Shown piece after piece: positions 50,461-59,667 of a stretch of 64,000 nucleotides of DNA. The stretch's first letter is position 1. The number at the start of each line of letters is the position of its first letter. A model generated the notes under the pieces. It did no database searches and had not been told where the DNA came from. It saw nothing but the letters and a program-made list of their open reading frames with translations. This DNA comes from Agromyces aureus. GTDB taxonomy: Bacteria; Actinomycetota; Actinomycetes; Actinomycetales; Microbacteriaceae. Position numbers and translations under genes: made by a program. Location: assembly GCF_001660485.1 (NCBI RefSeq), contig NZ_CP013979.1:1736001-1800000 (forward strand), written 5' to 3'.

Positions 50461-51306
50461 GTGACGGATGCACCGATCGGGATCTTCGACTCCGGCGTTG
50501 GCGGGCTCACGGTCGCCCGAGCCGTGAAGGACCAGCTGCCGAACGAGTCGATCCTCTACATCGGTGATCTCGAGCACTCGCCCTATGGGCCCAAGCGCAT
50601 CGCCGACGTGCGCGGCTACGCGCTCGCGGTGCTCGACGACCTCGTCGCGCAGGGCGTGAAGATGCTCGTCATCGCCTGCAACACGGCATCCGCCGCCATG
50701 CTGCGCGATGCGCGCGAGCGCTACGACGTGCCCGTGGTCGAGGTGATCCAGCCGGCCGTGCGTCGCGCGGTCGCGACGACTCGCAACGGGCGCGTGGGTG
50801 TCATCGGCACGGCAGGCACGATCTCGTCGCGCGCGTACGACGACGCGTTCGCCGCGGCCCCGCACCTCGACCTGCACACGGTCGCGTGCCCGCGCTTCGT
50901 CGAGTTCGTCGAGGCCGGCGTCACGAGCGGCGACGAGCTGCTCGCCGTCGCCGAGGAGTACCTCGCGCCGCTGCGGGCGGCCGACGTCGACACGCTCGTG
51001 CTCGGCTGCACGCACTACCCGTTCCTCAAGGGCGCGATCTCGTACGTCATGGGCGAGCGCGTCTCGCTCGTCTCGAGCGACGTCGAGACCGCGAACGACG
51101 TGTATCGCGTGCTCGTGAGCACCGGCACCGAGCGTAGGTCGGCCATGCCGCCGACCTACCGCTACGAGGCGACGGGCGGCTCGACGAGCGCGTTCCTCGA
51201 CCTCGCGCACCGGCTCATCGCGCCCGAGATCCCGAGCGTCGAACTCGTGCAGACCGGCGCCGTCACCCTTCCAGATCACGTCAGACTTCGACAGGAGAAC
51301 GCATGA
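50461..51306 (+). CDS. murI: Glutamate racemase
   Basis: The 281-residue enzyme converts L- to D-glutamate for peptidoglycan. It has [13 protein letters not shown] at the N-terminus, [11 protein letters not shown], and both catalytic cysteines: VIACNTASA (about 75) and [10 protein letters not shown] (about 184). GTG 50461 is the start; the upstream part of the frame belongs to the pncB promoter region. Its stop overlaps the rph ATG by 4 nt, giving a murI-rph-rdgB operon. Confidence 0.95.
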   Translation: MTDAPIGIFDSGVGGLTVARAVKDQLPNESILYIGDLEHSPYGPKRIADVRGYALAVLDDLVAQGVKMLVIACNTASAAMLRDARERYDVPVVEVIQPAVRRAVATTRNGRVGVIGTAGTISSRAYDDAFAAAPHLDLHTVACPRFVEFVEAGVTSGDELLAVAEEYLAPLRAADVDTLVLGCTHYPFLKGAISYVMGERVSLVSSDVETANDVYRVLVSTGTERRSAMPPTYRYEATGGSTSAFLDLAHRLIAPEIPSVELVQTGAVTLPDHVRLRQENA

Positions 51307-52067
51307 CCGAGGCATCCGAGAACCAGATCGTCCGCGCCGACGGGCGCGCACCCGACGACCTCCGCCAGGTGAGCATCGAGCGCGGCTGGAGCGAGCACGC
51401 CGAGGGCAGCGCGCTCATCTCGTTCGGGCGCACCAAGGTGCTCTGCACGGCGAGCTTCACGAACGGCGTGCCGCGCTGGATGTCCGGCAGCGGCAAGGGC
51501 TGGGTCACGGCCGAGTACGCGATGCTGCCGCGCGCCACGAACACGCGCAACGACCGCGAGGCCGTCAAGGGCCGCATCGGCGGGCGCACGCACGAGATCA
51601 GCCGCCTGATCGGCCGCAGCCTGCGGGCCGTCGTCGACATGAAGGGCCTCGGCGAGAACACGATCCAGATCGACTGCGACGTGCTCCAGGCCGACGGCGG
51701 CACGCGCACTGCGGCGATCACGGGCGCCTACGTGGCCATGGCCGACGCCATCGAGTGGGCCCGCGGCAAGAAGTTCATCGGCCAGAAGGCGCAGCCGCTC
51801 ATCGACTCGGTCGCGGCGATCTCGGTCGGCATCGTCGCCGGCACGCCCATGCTCGACCTCGCGTACACCGAGGACTCGCGCGCCGAGACCGACATGAACG
51901 TCGTCGCGACCGGTCGCGGCCTCTTCGTCGAGGTGCAGGGTACGGCCGAGGGTGCGCCGTTCGACCGTCGCGAGCTCGACGCGCTGCTCGACCTGGCGCT
52001 CGGCGGCACCGCGTCGCTCACCGAGATCCAGAAGGCCGTGCTGGCCGAGGCTCGGGCGAACGCATGA
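51303..52067 (+). CDS. rph: Ribonuclease PH
   Basis: A phosphorolytic 3'-exoribonuclease for tRNA maturation, 254 residues, full length. Family motifs are [65 protein letters not shown] in part, and [19 protein letters not shown]. It starts at the ATG overlapping the murI stop and ends in a 4-nt overlap with rdgB. No unusual residues. Confidence 0.96.
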   Translation: MTEASENQIVRADGRAPDDLRQVSIERGWSEHAEGSALISFGRTKVLCTASFTNGVPRWMSGSGKGWVTAEYAMLPRATNTRNDREAVKGRIGGRTHEISRLIGRSLRAVVDMKGLGENTIQIDCDVLQADGGTRTAAITGAYVAMADAIEWARGKKFIGQKAQPLIDSVAAISVGIVAGTPMLDLAYTEDSRAETDMNVVATGRGLFVEVQGTAEGAPFDRRELDALLDLALGGTASLTEIQKAVLAEARANA

Positions 52068-52690
52068 GCCTCGAGATCGTCCTCGCGACCCACAACGCGC
52101 ACAAGGTCGCCGAGTTCCAGCGCATCATCGGCGAGCGGATGCCGCACGCCGCCGTCGTGTCCTACGACGGCCCCGAGCCCGTCGAAGACGGCGTGACGTT
52201 CGCCGAGAACGCGCTCATCAAGGCCCGCGCCGCGGCCGCGCATACCGGACGCATCGCGCTCGCCGACGACTCCGGCATCGTGGTCGACGTGCTGGGCGAA
52301 GCCCCCGGCATCCTCTCGGCGCGCTGGGCGGGCCACACGGCGAGCGACGAGGCGAACCGTCGACTGCTGCTCGACCAGATGTCCGACTTCGCCCGGCCGA
52401 ACCGCGGAGCGGAGTTCCGCTGCACGATCGCGCTCGTCGTGCCCGACGCACTGCTCGCCGGCGGATCCGAGTTCGTCGCCGAGGGCCGTTGGCGCGGCAC
52501 GCTCGCGTACGAGCCGCGCGGATCCCACGGGTTCGGGTACGACCCGATCTTCGAGCCCGACGGACACGAGATCACGGCGGCCGAACTGCGGCCGGAAGAG
52601 AAGAACGCGCGCAGCCACCGTGCGCTCGCCTTCATCGACCTGCTGCCCGAGCTCGAGCGCGTCGCCGCGCGCGTCGCCACGTCGGCCTAG
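52064..52690 (+). CDS. rdgB: RdgB/HAM1 non-canonical purine NTP pyrophosphatase
   Basis: The 208-residue enzyme removes ITP, dITP and XTP. It shows [56 protein letters not shown] and [12 protein letters not shown]. The ATG overlaps the rph stop (ATGA). A GC-rich hairpin follows the stop directly, consistent with this being the last gene of the operon. Confidence 0.95.
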   Translation: MSLEIVLATHNAHKVAEFQRIIGERMPHAAVVSYDGPEPVEDGVTFAENALIKARAAAAHTGRIALADDSGIVVDVLGEAPGILSARWAGHTASDEANRRLLLDQMSDFARPNRGAEFRCTIALVVPDALLAGGSEFVAEGRWRGTLAYEPRGSHGFGYDPIFEPDGHEITAAELRPEEKNARSHRALAFIDLLPELERVAARVATSA

Positions 52691-52691
52691 T

Positions 52692-52714
52692 CCGCGCCCG
52701 GCGCCCGGGCGCGG
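52692..52714 (+). terminator. GC-rich hairpin after rdgB
   Basis: CCGCGCCCG / CGGGCGCGG, a 9-bp perfect stem with a 5-nt loop, starts 2 nt after the stop. There is no T tract, so termination is plausible but not certain. Confidence 0.45.
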
Positions 52715-52811
52715 GTCGCGGGCGGTCGTCATCCTGCTGAGAACGCGACTCATTCCTGATTGGGCGGGATCGGCCTGATCCTCGGTGCGCGCGACCTACG
52801 CTGGAAGCGAC

Positions 52812-53738
52812 ATGGCACACGATCACTCCCACGACCACGCGGCGACCGCGAATCGCACCAGACTCTGGATCGCGATCGCGATCATCGGCGCCTTCGTCGT
52901 CGTGCAGGTCGTGGGCGCCCTCCTCAGCGGCTCGCTCGCGCTGCTCGCCGACGCCGGGCACATGACGAGCGACCTCATCGGCCTCGTCGTCGCGCTCGTC
53001 GCGGCCTTCGTCGCGGCCCGCCCCGCGACCGACCGGCAGACCTACGGCTACCGCCGCGCCGAGGTGCTGGGTGCGCTCATCAACGGCGTCATCCTCATCG
53101 TCGTGGCGGTGACGGTCACGATCGGCGCCATCGGGCGGCTCGTGTCGGGCGCCGAGGGCGAGGCCCACGAGGTGCAGGGCGGCACGATGCTCGTCATCGC
53201 GGTGCTCGGACTCGCCGCGAACATCGCCGCCATGCTCGTGCTCCGCGGCGGCGCGAAGGACTCGATCAACCTTCGCGGCGCGTACCTCGAGGTGCTCGGC
53301 GACACCATCGGTTCGGTCATGGTGATCATCGCGGCGATCGTGATCCTCGCGACCGGGTGGGACGCGGCCGACGCGATCGCCTCGATCGGCATCGCGGTGC
53401 TCATCGTGCCCCGCGCGATCTCGCTGCTGCGCGACGTCATGCACGTGCTCCTCGAGTCGGCACCGGTCGACACGGATGTCGCGGAGATCCGAGAGCACAT
53501 CCTGCGCACGCCCGGCGTGGTCGCCGTGCACGACGTGCACGTGTGGCAGATCACGTCGGGGCAGCCCGTGTTCTCGGCGCACGTCGAGGTCGAAGCCGAC
53601 GTGTTCGCCTCCGGCCGCACGGGCGAACTCCTCGACGAGCTGGGCGGATGCCTCACCGCGCACTTCGACGTCGAGCACTCCACGTTCCAGCTCGAACCCG
53701 CCGGCCGTGCAGACCAGGAGCAGGGCACGCACCGGTAG
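52812..53738 (+). CDS. Cation diffusion facilitator (Zn/Cd exporter)
   Basis: The 308-residue protein has a His-rich N-terminus (MAHDHSHDHA), six membrane helices with HMTSD in helix 2 and GDTIGS in helix 5 as the metal site, and a cytoplasmic C-terminal domain with VAVHDVHVW. The layout is that of Zn-CDF proteins (ZitB/CzcD). ATG 52812 is preferred to a GTG nine codons upstream; TACGCT precedes it by 9 nt. No metal-responsive regulator lies beside it. Confidence 0.92.
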   Translation: MAHDHSHDHAATANRTRLWIAIAIIGAFVVVQVVGALLSGSLALLADAGHMTSDLIGLVVALVAAFVAARPATDRQTYGYRRAEVLGALINGVILIVVAVTVTIGAIGRLVSGAEGEAHEVQGGTMLVIAVLGLAANIAAMLVLRGGAKDSINLRGAYLEVLGDTIGSVMVIIAAIVILATGWDAADAIASIGIAVLIVPRAISLLRDVMHVLLESAPVDTDVAEIREHILRTPGVVAVHDVHVWQITSGQPVFSAHVEVEADVFASGRTGELLDELGGCLTAHFDVEHSTFQLEPAGRADQEQGTHR

Positions 53739-53777
53739 CCCGCGGCATCCGTCACCGGATGCGCCGGACGCGCCGGG

Positions 53778-54542
53778 TCAGCGCTTGTGGTCTTCCGGCC
53801 CGCGCTCGAAGACCTCGGGGTCGAGCACGAGATGCTCGGCCTCGTCTTCGTCGGTGATGACGTCTTCGCCGGCCCGCTCGGCCTTCTTCGCCTTCGAGCG
53901 CTCGCGCAGGTAGTGCCACAGCGTGATGATCGCGGTGCCGCCGACCGCGGCGAGCAGGATCAGGTCGATGTAGGACTTCACGAAGTCGGCGACCGGCGGA
54001 ATGAAGCCGATGCCGTAGCCGAACATCGTGAGCCCGAAGCCCCAGAGGATGGCACCGATGAGGTTGTACAGCGTGTACTTGCCCTTGTGCATGTGGCCGA
54101 CGCCCGCGGCGATCGGCGTGAAGGTGCGCACGATCGGCACGAAGCGCGCCAGGATGACGGCGAGGCCGCCGAACCGCTCGAAGAACGCGTTCGTGCGCTC
54201 GACGTTCTTGACGCTGAAGAGGCCGGATTCCTTGCGCTCGAAGATCGATGGCCCGGCCTTGTGGCCGATGTAGTAGCCGACCTCGCCGCCGACGAACGCG
54301 GCGAGTCCGATGAGCAGCGAGACCCACCACACCGAGATGCCGAACACGCCGTGCTCCGAGTCGCCCAGCGGGTGCGAGAGCAGGCCCGAGATGACGAGCA
54401 GGGTGTCGCCGGGGAGCAGGAAGCCGACCAGCAGCCCGGTCTCGGCGAAGATGATGCCGCACACCACGAGCAGGGCCCACGGGCCGGCGCCGCCGATGAT
54501 GGTCTCGGGGTCGAGCCATGGGATGAGGGCGGTGTGGATCAC
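53778..54542 (-). CDS. DedA family membrane protein
   Basis: A 254-residue protein with the DedA/SNARE-associated core: FAETGLLVGFLLPGDTLL, GGEVGYYIGHKAG, RFVPIVRTFTPIAAGVG and NLIGAILWG. Family members are undecaprenyl- or phospholipid-translocating flippases. The tail is charged (about 215-254). GTG 54542 follows GGAG by 9 nt. It lies downstream of the heme oxygenase on the same strand but 255 nt away, so it is likely separate. Confidence 0.9.
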   Translation of the reverse strand: MIHTALIPWLDPETIIGGAGPWALLVVCGIIFAETGLLVGFLLPGDTLLVISGLLSHPLGDSEHGVFGISVWWVSLLIGLAAFVGGEVGYYIGHKAGPSIFERKESGLFSVKNVERTNAFFERFGGLAVILARFVPIVRTFTPIAAGVGHMHKGKYTLYNLIGAILWGFGLTMFGYGIGFIPPVADFVKSYIDLILLAAVGGTAIITLWHYLRERSKAKKAERAGEDVITDEDEAEHLVLDPEVFERGPEDHKR

Positions 54543-54797
54543 GAGGGATGCTCCTGTCGGCGGCGAGACGCGGTGGTGCTCCGGCTCGTGCGGCGTGGTG
54601 TCGATGCAGTCTACCGATGCGATGCCCGGCCCGACTGGGGGAGAACCCCGAAATCATCCCGGGGGATGAGTCGACTCCAACCGAGGGGGCAGACGACCTC
54701 GGCGCCGCGGCCTCCGATCGGGTGAACGGATGCCGCGGCGCCGGTGGAGTCGCGGACGCGCCGCGTCTCGGGCGCGGGTGCGACGGCGGGGCGTGGA

Positions 54798-55451
54798 CTA
54801 GGCCGCGAGTGCCTCGAAGATCGCGCCGTTGAGGCGGAAGGAGGCCTTGGCCTCGTCGACGAGCACGTCGACCTGGCCGGGCTGCAGTGCGAGCGCGTTC
54901 ATCGCCTCGCGGTACCGGCGCTTGTAGCGCACGGGACCCTCGGCGCCGAGGTCGAAGTCGTAGAAGCTCAGCTGTTCGGGGGTCGCGCCGTAGTGACGGG
55001 CCACGAGCGCGGAGATCGCCTGGCCGCCCGAGAGGTCGCCGAGGTAGCGCGTGTAGTGGTGCGCCAGGTAGCGCACGTCGTCGTCGGAGATCGCGCGGAG
55101 GTGCGCGGCGTACTCGGCCGTCGCGGGGAGCGCGGGATGGGTCTCGCGCCAGTCGGCGGCGCCGAGCGCGGCGAGGTCGGACTCGATCGCGGCGAGGCGC
55201 GCGAGCTTCGGGTCGAAGACCTCGCCGTCGCCCTCGCGGCTGCCGCGCTCCTCGAGCGCCTCGTAGACCCAGGCGAACTGGGCGAGGTAACGCGTGTAGT
55301 CGTCGAGCGAGAGCTCGCCGCCCATGAGTCGGGTGATGAAGCCGCGGGACTCGGCGTTCCGGTGGTCTTCTGCGGTGGCGGCGCGCACGAGGGCGGCGAC
55401 ATCGAGGGGCTCGGTGGCGGCCACGGGCTCGGCGGGGGGAGCGATGGTCAT
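54798..55451 (-). CDS. Biliverdin-producing heme oxygenase
   Basis: The 217-residue all-helical enzyme opens heme to release iron. AATAEDHRNAES carries the axial heme His (about 31), and YLGDLSGGQAI is the distal-helix Gly motif of HmuO-type enzymes. Start ATG 55451 begins MTIAPPAEP. The upstream 24-42 nt contain an iron box, so expression should rise when iron is scarce. No heme transporter gene is adjacent. Confidence 0.93.
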   Translation of the reverse strand: MTIAPPAEPVAATEPLDVAALVRAATAEDHRNAESRGFITRLMGGELSLDDYTRYLAQFAWVYEALEERGSREGDGEVFDPKLARLAAIESDLAALGAADWRETHPALPATAEYAAHLRAISDDDVRYLAHHYTRYLGDLSGGQAISALVARHYGATPEQLSFYDFDLGAEGPVRYKRRYREAMNALALQPGQVDVLVDEAKASFRLNGAIFEALAA

Positions 55452-55474
55452 CGGACGCGTCCTTCGTACGGCAA

Positions 55475-55493
55475 ACAGGTAAGGCTCACCTTA
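55475..55493. promoter_or_regulatory. DtxR/IdeR-like iron box
   Basis: The palindrome GTAAGG-CTCA-CCTTAC lies 24 nt upstream of the heme oxygenase ATG. Aligned by hand with the IdeR consensus TTAGGTTAGGCTAACCTAA, it keeps AGGT, AGGCT and ACCT. This is the expected control of a heme-iron acquisition gene. Confidence 0.75.
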
Positions 55494-55543
55494 CATGCCG
55501 AAGGTCACGAGGAGATGTCGGGGGCCGCGGTTACGGTCGACGC

Positions 55544-56404
55544 ATGCGATACGGCTTCATCTACACGGGCGACGATCCCGAGCTCGCGGTCGAACTCGCC
55601 ACGCTCGCCGAGGCGAACGGCTGGCACGGGTTCTTCGTGTGGGAGGGCATCTGGGCCACCGATCCGTGGGCGACGCTCGCCGCGGCGGCCATGCAGACGT
55701 CGAGCATCCGGCTCGGCACCATGCTCACGCCCGTGCCGCGGCGTCGGCCCTGGGAGCTCGCGAGCCAGACCATGACGGTCGACCGGTTGTCGAAGGGGCG
55801 CGTGATCCTCTCGGCGGGGCTCGGTGTGCCCGAAGCGGTGGAACCGCGCTTCTGGCTGTTCGAATCCGATCCGGGCCGTCGTGAGCGCGCCGAGCTGCTC
55901 GACGAGTCGCTCGGCCTGCTCGAGCAGTTCTGGCGCGCCGAGGCGTTCGAGCACGAGGGTGAGCACTATCGGGTGACGCGTGCCGAGAGCCTGCTGCCGC
56001 CGCCCGCCGTGCAGCAGCCGCGAATCCCCATCTGGGTCGTCGGCGTCTGGCCCGCACCGAAGTCGATGCGCCGGGTCGCCCGGTACGACGGCTGGCTGCC
56101 GAACTTCGCGCCGCCCGGCGCCGAGCTCGCTCCGGGGTCGCCCGGCTTCACGCCAGAGGTCGCGGCCGAGGCCGTCGGGTGGCTCCGCGTCGAGCGCGAA
56201 CGGCTCGGCCTCGCCGACCAGCCGTTCGACGTCGTGCAGGAGGGAGCGACCGCGGGTCTCGACCCCGAGGCGGATGCCGCGGTCGTGCGCCCTTGGGTCG
56301 AGGCCGGTGCCACCTGGTGGCTCGAGGCCGACTGGAGCGTGCCGGCCGAGCGGGTCGAGGCGCACGCCAGGGCACGCATCCTGGCCGGCCCGCCAAGGGC
56401 GTGA
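55544..56404 (+). CDS. LLM class flavin-dependent oxidoreductase
   Basis: The 286-residue TIM barrel has RYGFIYTGDDPELA, FFVWEGIWATDPWATLAAAAM, LGTMLTPVPRRRPWELASQTM and VILSAGLGVPE, standard for the luciferase-like group. It belongs to a different branch from the LLM gene at 30016. ATG 55544 is 6 nt after TACGGT, so a leaderless transcript is likely. Its promoter is divergent from the iron-regulated heme oxygenase; whether the iron box also affects it is unclear. Confidence 0.85.
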   Translation: MRYGFIYTGDDPELAVELATLAEANGWHGFFVWEGIWATDPWATLAAAAMQTSSIRLGTMLTPVPRRRPWELASQTMTVDRLSKGRVILSAGLGVPEAVEPRFWLFESDPGRRERAELLDESLGLLEQFWRAEAFEHEGEHYRVTRAESLLPPPAVQQPRIPIWVVGVWPAPKSMRRVARYDGWLPNFAPPGAELAPGSPGFTPEVAAEAVGWLRVERERLGLADQPFDVVQEGATAGLDPEADAAVVRPWVEAGATWWLEADWSVPAERVEAHARARILAGPPRA

Positions 56405-56530
56405 GCGGCTGACTCGCCTGCGCCCGACCGCCTCGCAGCCGCCCGTCGTCGGCTGACTCGGGGGACGCGGGGTGACGCGGCAGCGATTCGGGGGGTGACG
56501 GCGAACCCCGTGGCCGCGTAGCGTCGAGCC

Positions 56531-56887
56531 ATGACGAACATCACCGAGAGACTTGCAGAAGCCGTGCCCTCCTGGGGTGCGAAGGTGGCCTACGGCGAGA
56601 AGACGACGTTGAACGGCCGCGAGTTCGTGCCCGTCGCGCTCGTCGGCTTCGGCTTCGGCGGCGGCGAGGGATCGGGCGAATCTCCCGAAGACGGCAAGGG
56701 CCCGGCCGGGCGCGGCGAGGGCAGCGGCGGCGGCGGTGGCGGGTACGCGGTGCCGATCGGCGCCTACGTCGAGGGTCCCGACGGCCCGCGGTTCCGGGCG
56801 AACCCGATCGCGCTCATCGTCGTGGCCACCCCGCTGGTCTCGGCGCTCGGCTGGGCGCTCTCGCGGATCATCCACTCGGCGCGCTGA
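56531..56887 (+). CDS. GerW/YtfJ-like protein
   Basis: A 118-residue protein with VAYGEKTTLNGREFVPVALVGFGFGGG, a Gly/Ser/Glu-rich middle (about 50-75), GGGYAVPIGAYVEG and a C-terminal hydrophobic helix. This matches the GerW (spore protein YtfJ) family widespread in non-sporulating actinobacteria, where the role is unknown. ATG 56531 is 6 nt after TAGCGT (leaderless). It stands alone between the LLM gene and the kinase operon. Confidence 0.78.
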   Translation: MTNITERLAEAVPSWGAKVAYGEKTTLNGREFVPVALVGFGFGGGEGSGESPEDGKGPAGRGEGSGGGGGGYAVPIGAYVEGPDGPRFRANPIALIVVATPLVSALGWALSRIIHSAR

Positions 56888-57032
56888 GCTCGTCGGCACG
56901 CGCCGTGCTCGGCGCACGCCGGTCGCCGTCGTGACGCGATGACGTGTCGCGCCGTTGCGCCGTCGCGCCCCGCTCCGCGGTCAGGGCCGCGGATCGACCG
57001 CGCAGACCACGTTCGCCCAGCCCACAGCCGAT

Positions 57033-57061
57033 TTTCGATCCGGTTGCGGCCGATCTACAAT
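57033..57061 (+). promoter_or_regulatory. Promoter of the histidine-kinase operon
   Basis: TTTCGA (57033-57038), a 17-nt spacer and TACAAT (57056-57061) fit a housekeeping promoter. The leader is about 48 nt and carries GAGGAGGAA before the GTG start. Confidence 0.5.
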
Positions 57062-57115
57062 CGCCGGTGATTCGGCGCCTCGTGGTGCTGATCCCGAGAC
57101 GACCCGAGGAGGAAC

Positions 57116-58339
57116 GTGGCGCTCGCTCCGGTGGACGCCGCATCCGACCGCACGGCGGACACGCCGTCCGGCGAGCCGTCCGATTCCGCAGCCCGGCTCC
57201 TCGCAGCCCGCGACCGGCTGCTCGGACGGCTCACGCTGATCGCAGGCGTCATCGGGACGACCGGCATGGCAGCCGCGTTCGTGTTCGCCGAGTCGCTGAC
57301 CGGCATCGAGAAGGCCTCGCTCGCCACCCTCTCCGCGGTCGTACTCGTGCTCGTGGTCCTGTTCATCCGAACCGGGCTGCGCCTGACCGGAATCGCCGCA
57401 GCCGTGGCTTCGGCTGCAGCCGTCGTCATCGCCTCGGCTCCCGGCATCGACGCGGCCAACGAGCTCGGAATCGCGATCTGCGCATCCGTGACCGCACCGG
57501 CGACGTCCATCCTCCTGATCCCCAGACGCCGGGGCGTGCGCGACATGGCCATCGGACTGGTCGCCGCACTCGCCGCGGTCGGCTACGCCTCGGTCGTCGG
57601 CGGCGGAGACCTGTACCTGATGATCACCGCCACCGTCGGATGGGCCGCAGCCGTCACGGCCGGGTTGTGGATCTCGGTGGCCATGGATCGCACGGTCGAG
57701 CGGTTCGCCGACGTCGATGCCGCGTACGACGTGGAGCACGCGGCATCCGTCATCGCCACCCGGAAGCGCCAGGACGCGAGGCTCCTGCACGACACGGTGC
57801 TCGCGACCCTCAGCCTCGTCGCCCACGGCGGACGCGGGGTCGACCAGGAGACCTTGCGCACGCAGGCGAACATCGACTCCCGGATGCTGAGGAACCTGCG
57901 CCTCACCGGCATCGCCGACCACGACGGCACCCGGTTCGCGGCGCCCCCGCAGGAGGAGTTCGAGCTCGGCACGACGTTCGAATCCGTCAGGCACCGGTTC
58001 GCGGGCCTCGGACTGAACGTGAATTGGCACGGCGAGGGCCGGCTCCTGCTCGCGTCCGACCGGATCGACGCGCTGCTCGGTGCCGTCGGTGAGTGCCTCG
58101 AGAACGTCCGCCGGCATTCCGGGGTCATCGACGCCGACGTCACCGTCACCGCCGACGACAACGCGGTCAGGGCGATGGTCACCGATCAGGGCGCAGGGTT
58201 CGACCCGGGGGCCATCGAAGCCGGCCGTCTCGGGTTCACCGAGTCCATCGTCGGCCGGCTCGAGTCCGTCGGCGGCAAGGTCCGGGTCTTCTCCTCGCCC
58301 GGCGCCGGGACGACCGTCATGCTCGAGGTCCCGAAATGA
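57116..58339 (+). CDS. Membrane-bound sensor histidine kinase (NarL-type partner missing)
   Basis: The 407-residue protein has about six membrane helices (about 40-185), then RKRQDARLLHDTVLATLSLV, a HisKA_3-like dimerisation helix with the phospho-acceptor His about 225 (HDT), and a HATPase_c domain: ENVRRHS (N box), VTDQGAGFD (G1), and FSSPGAGTTVMLEVP (G2). GTG 57116 follows GAGGAGGAA. The stop overlaps the next start by 4 nt. No response regulator follows, although HisKA_3 kinases normally have one next door. Confidence 0.8.
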   Translation: MALAPVDAASDRTADTPSGEPSDSAARLLAARDRLLGRLTLIAGVIGTTGMAAAFVFAESLTGIEKASLATLSAVVLVLVVLFIRTGLRLTGIAAAVASAAAVVIASAPGIDAANELGIAICASVTAPATSILLIPRRRGVRDMAIGLVAALAAVGYASVVGGGDLYLMITATVGWAAAVTAGLWISVAMDRTVERFADVDAAYDVEHAASVIATRKRQDARLLHDTVLATLSLVAHGGRGVDQETLRTQANIDSRMLRNLRLTGIADHDGTRFAAPPQEEFELGTTFESVRHRFAGLGLNVNWHGEGRLLLASDRIDALLGAVGECLENVRRHSGVIDADVTVTADDNAVRAMVTDQGAGFDPGAIEAGRLGFTESIVGRLESVGGKVRVFSSPGAGTTVMLEVPK

Positions 58340-59667
58340 CGATCACGAGAGCGCCGCGGCCGCAGCGCAGGATCCACGACGTCGTCCAGGCGGCCCAAGG
58401 CGGCCGCCGCGTCGCGATCGGTGCACTGGTCGCAGCGACCGTGCTCATCGGCGGGCACTTCGTCGAGGCCGTCACCCTGCACGACCGGTTCCCGGCCGGT
58501 GCGGGACCATGGCCGGCGTGGGTTGCGTTCGCCGCGGTGTTCGCCCTCGTGGCCGTGACCGCGGTCCGCGTCGACGGGCGGATCCCCGATTGGGTGCTGG
58601 TCATCGTGATGGTGGGCCTCTGCAGTGCGGCGGCCCTCGACATCCAGGCGACCTGGGGCCAGCTCGGCGCCCACGCCCATCCGACGGTCGCTCCCGCCTG
58701 CGGGGCGCTGCTCATGGTCGTCGCCGCGCAACGCCCGGTGACAGGACCGATCGTCGCGGCATCCGTCATCGCCGTGGCCCAGTTCGCCGCGGCACTCACC
58801 GAGTCGGCGACCGCCGGCTTCGAGATGTTCACGGGATTCGGCTCCGCGGGCGCGACCATCCTTCCAGTCGTGCTCGCCACCGTCGCCGTGCGCGGCTTCC
58901 GGCGGATCGTCGACCACGAGCTCGCCCTCGCCCGGGCCAGGAAGACGGCGATCACGGGACCGCTGGTCGACGAGGGCGAGGTGGAGGCCATCGCCCGGCT
59001 CGACCGGGACGCCGAACAGGTGCTGGACCAGGTCGCCTGGGGAGAGCACCTCGATGCGGCGACGTCGGCCCGAGCCGAGGAGATCGGTTCAGCGCTTCGG
59101 CGCCGACTCATCGAGGGCCGCAACGAGACGTGGCTGAAGTACGCCGTCGAGCAGTCCGACTACCTGTCGAAGTTCGTCACCGTCAATGACGAGGGCGCCC
59201 ACGCCACCCAGCTCGACCACGACCAGCGCGACGGACTCCTGGTCGGGCTGTGGCTCCTCCGAGGCCACGCACGTCAGGCGGAGCGCGTGCCGTTCGAGAT
59301 CAACGTCACGGTGCTCGAGCACGCGCAGAAGACGGTGTCCATCCGCATCGACGTCGCCGGAATCCAGGTCCGCGACGTCGACCAGACCGCCTGGGACTCG
59401 TTCCGGCTCGTCGGCCCCGTCAAGACGACGGCCGACGATGCGGGCTTCGAGATGCGGATCGGCGAACCGGCCGAGGCCGGGGCAGGTGCCCGAGCGGCGC
59501 ACCGGGCCGACCATCACCGCGCCGGGCAGCACCCCGTAGACGCGCATCGTGCCGATCAGCACAGGGGTGAGCTGCACAGGGGTGAGCTGCACCGGCCTGA
59601 TCTGCACGGTGCCGATCGCGCGCCGCATCCGCACAGAGGGGAACACGTCGGTGAGCACACCCGATGA
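58336..59667 (+). CDS. Membrane protein with ATPase-like remnant and pentapeptide-like C-terminal repeats
   Basis: This 443-residue protein is coupled to the kinase by an ATGA overlap. It has about five membrane helices (about 28-185), a helical region (ARKTAITGPLVDEGEVEAI..., AEEIGSALRRRLIEG) and a beta-rich section (VTVLEHAQKTVSIRIDVAGIQV) that resembles the layout of the upstream kinase without its catalytic motifs. The last 55 residues are His/Arg/Gly-rich with five-residue periodicity (GELHR GELHR PDLHG). It may be a paralogous partner of the kinase. The function is not known. Confidence 0.6.
   Translation: MTITRAPRPQRRIHDVVQAAQGGRRVAIGALVAATVLIGGHFVEAVTLHDRFPAGAGPWPAWVAFAAVFALVAVTAVRVDGRIPDWVLVIVMVGLCSAAALDIQATWGQLGAHAHPTVAPACGALLMVVAAQRPVTGPIVAASVIAVAQFAAALTESATAGFEMFTGFGSAGATILPVVLATVAVRGFRRIVDHELALARARKTAITGPLVDEGEVEAIARLDRDAEQVLDQVAWGEHLDAATSARAEEIGSALRRRLIEGRNETWLKYAVEQSDYLSKFVTVNDEGAHATQLDHDQRDGLLVGLWLLRGHARQAERVPFEINVTVLEHAQKTVSIRIDVAGIQVRDVDQTAWDSFRLVGPVKTTADDAGFEMRIGEPAEAGAGARAAHRADHHRAGQHPVDAHRADQHRGELHRGELHRPDLHGADRAPHPHRGEHVGEHTR
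59559..59618 (+). repeat. Four 15-nt tandem units encoding pentapeptide-like repeats
   Basis: GCACAGGGGTGAGCT occurs twice perfectly, followed by GCACCGGCCTGATCT and GCACGGTGCCGATCG. In the frame of the membrane protein the units read HRGEL, HRGEL, HRPDL, HGADR. Confidence 0.85.
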
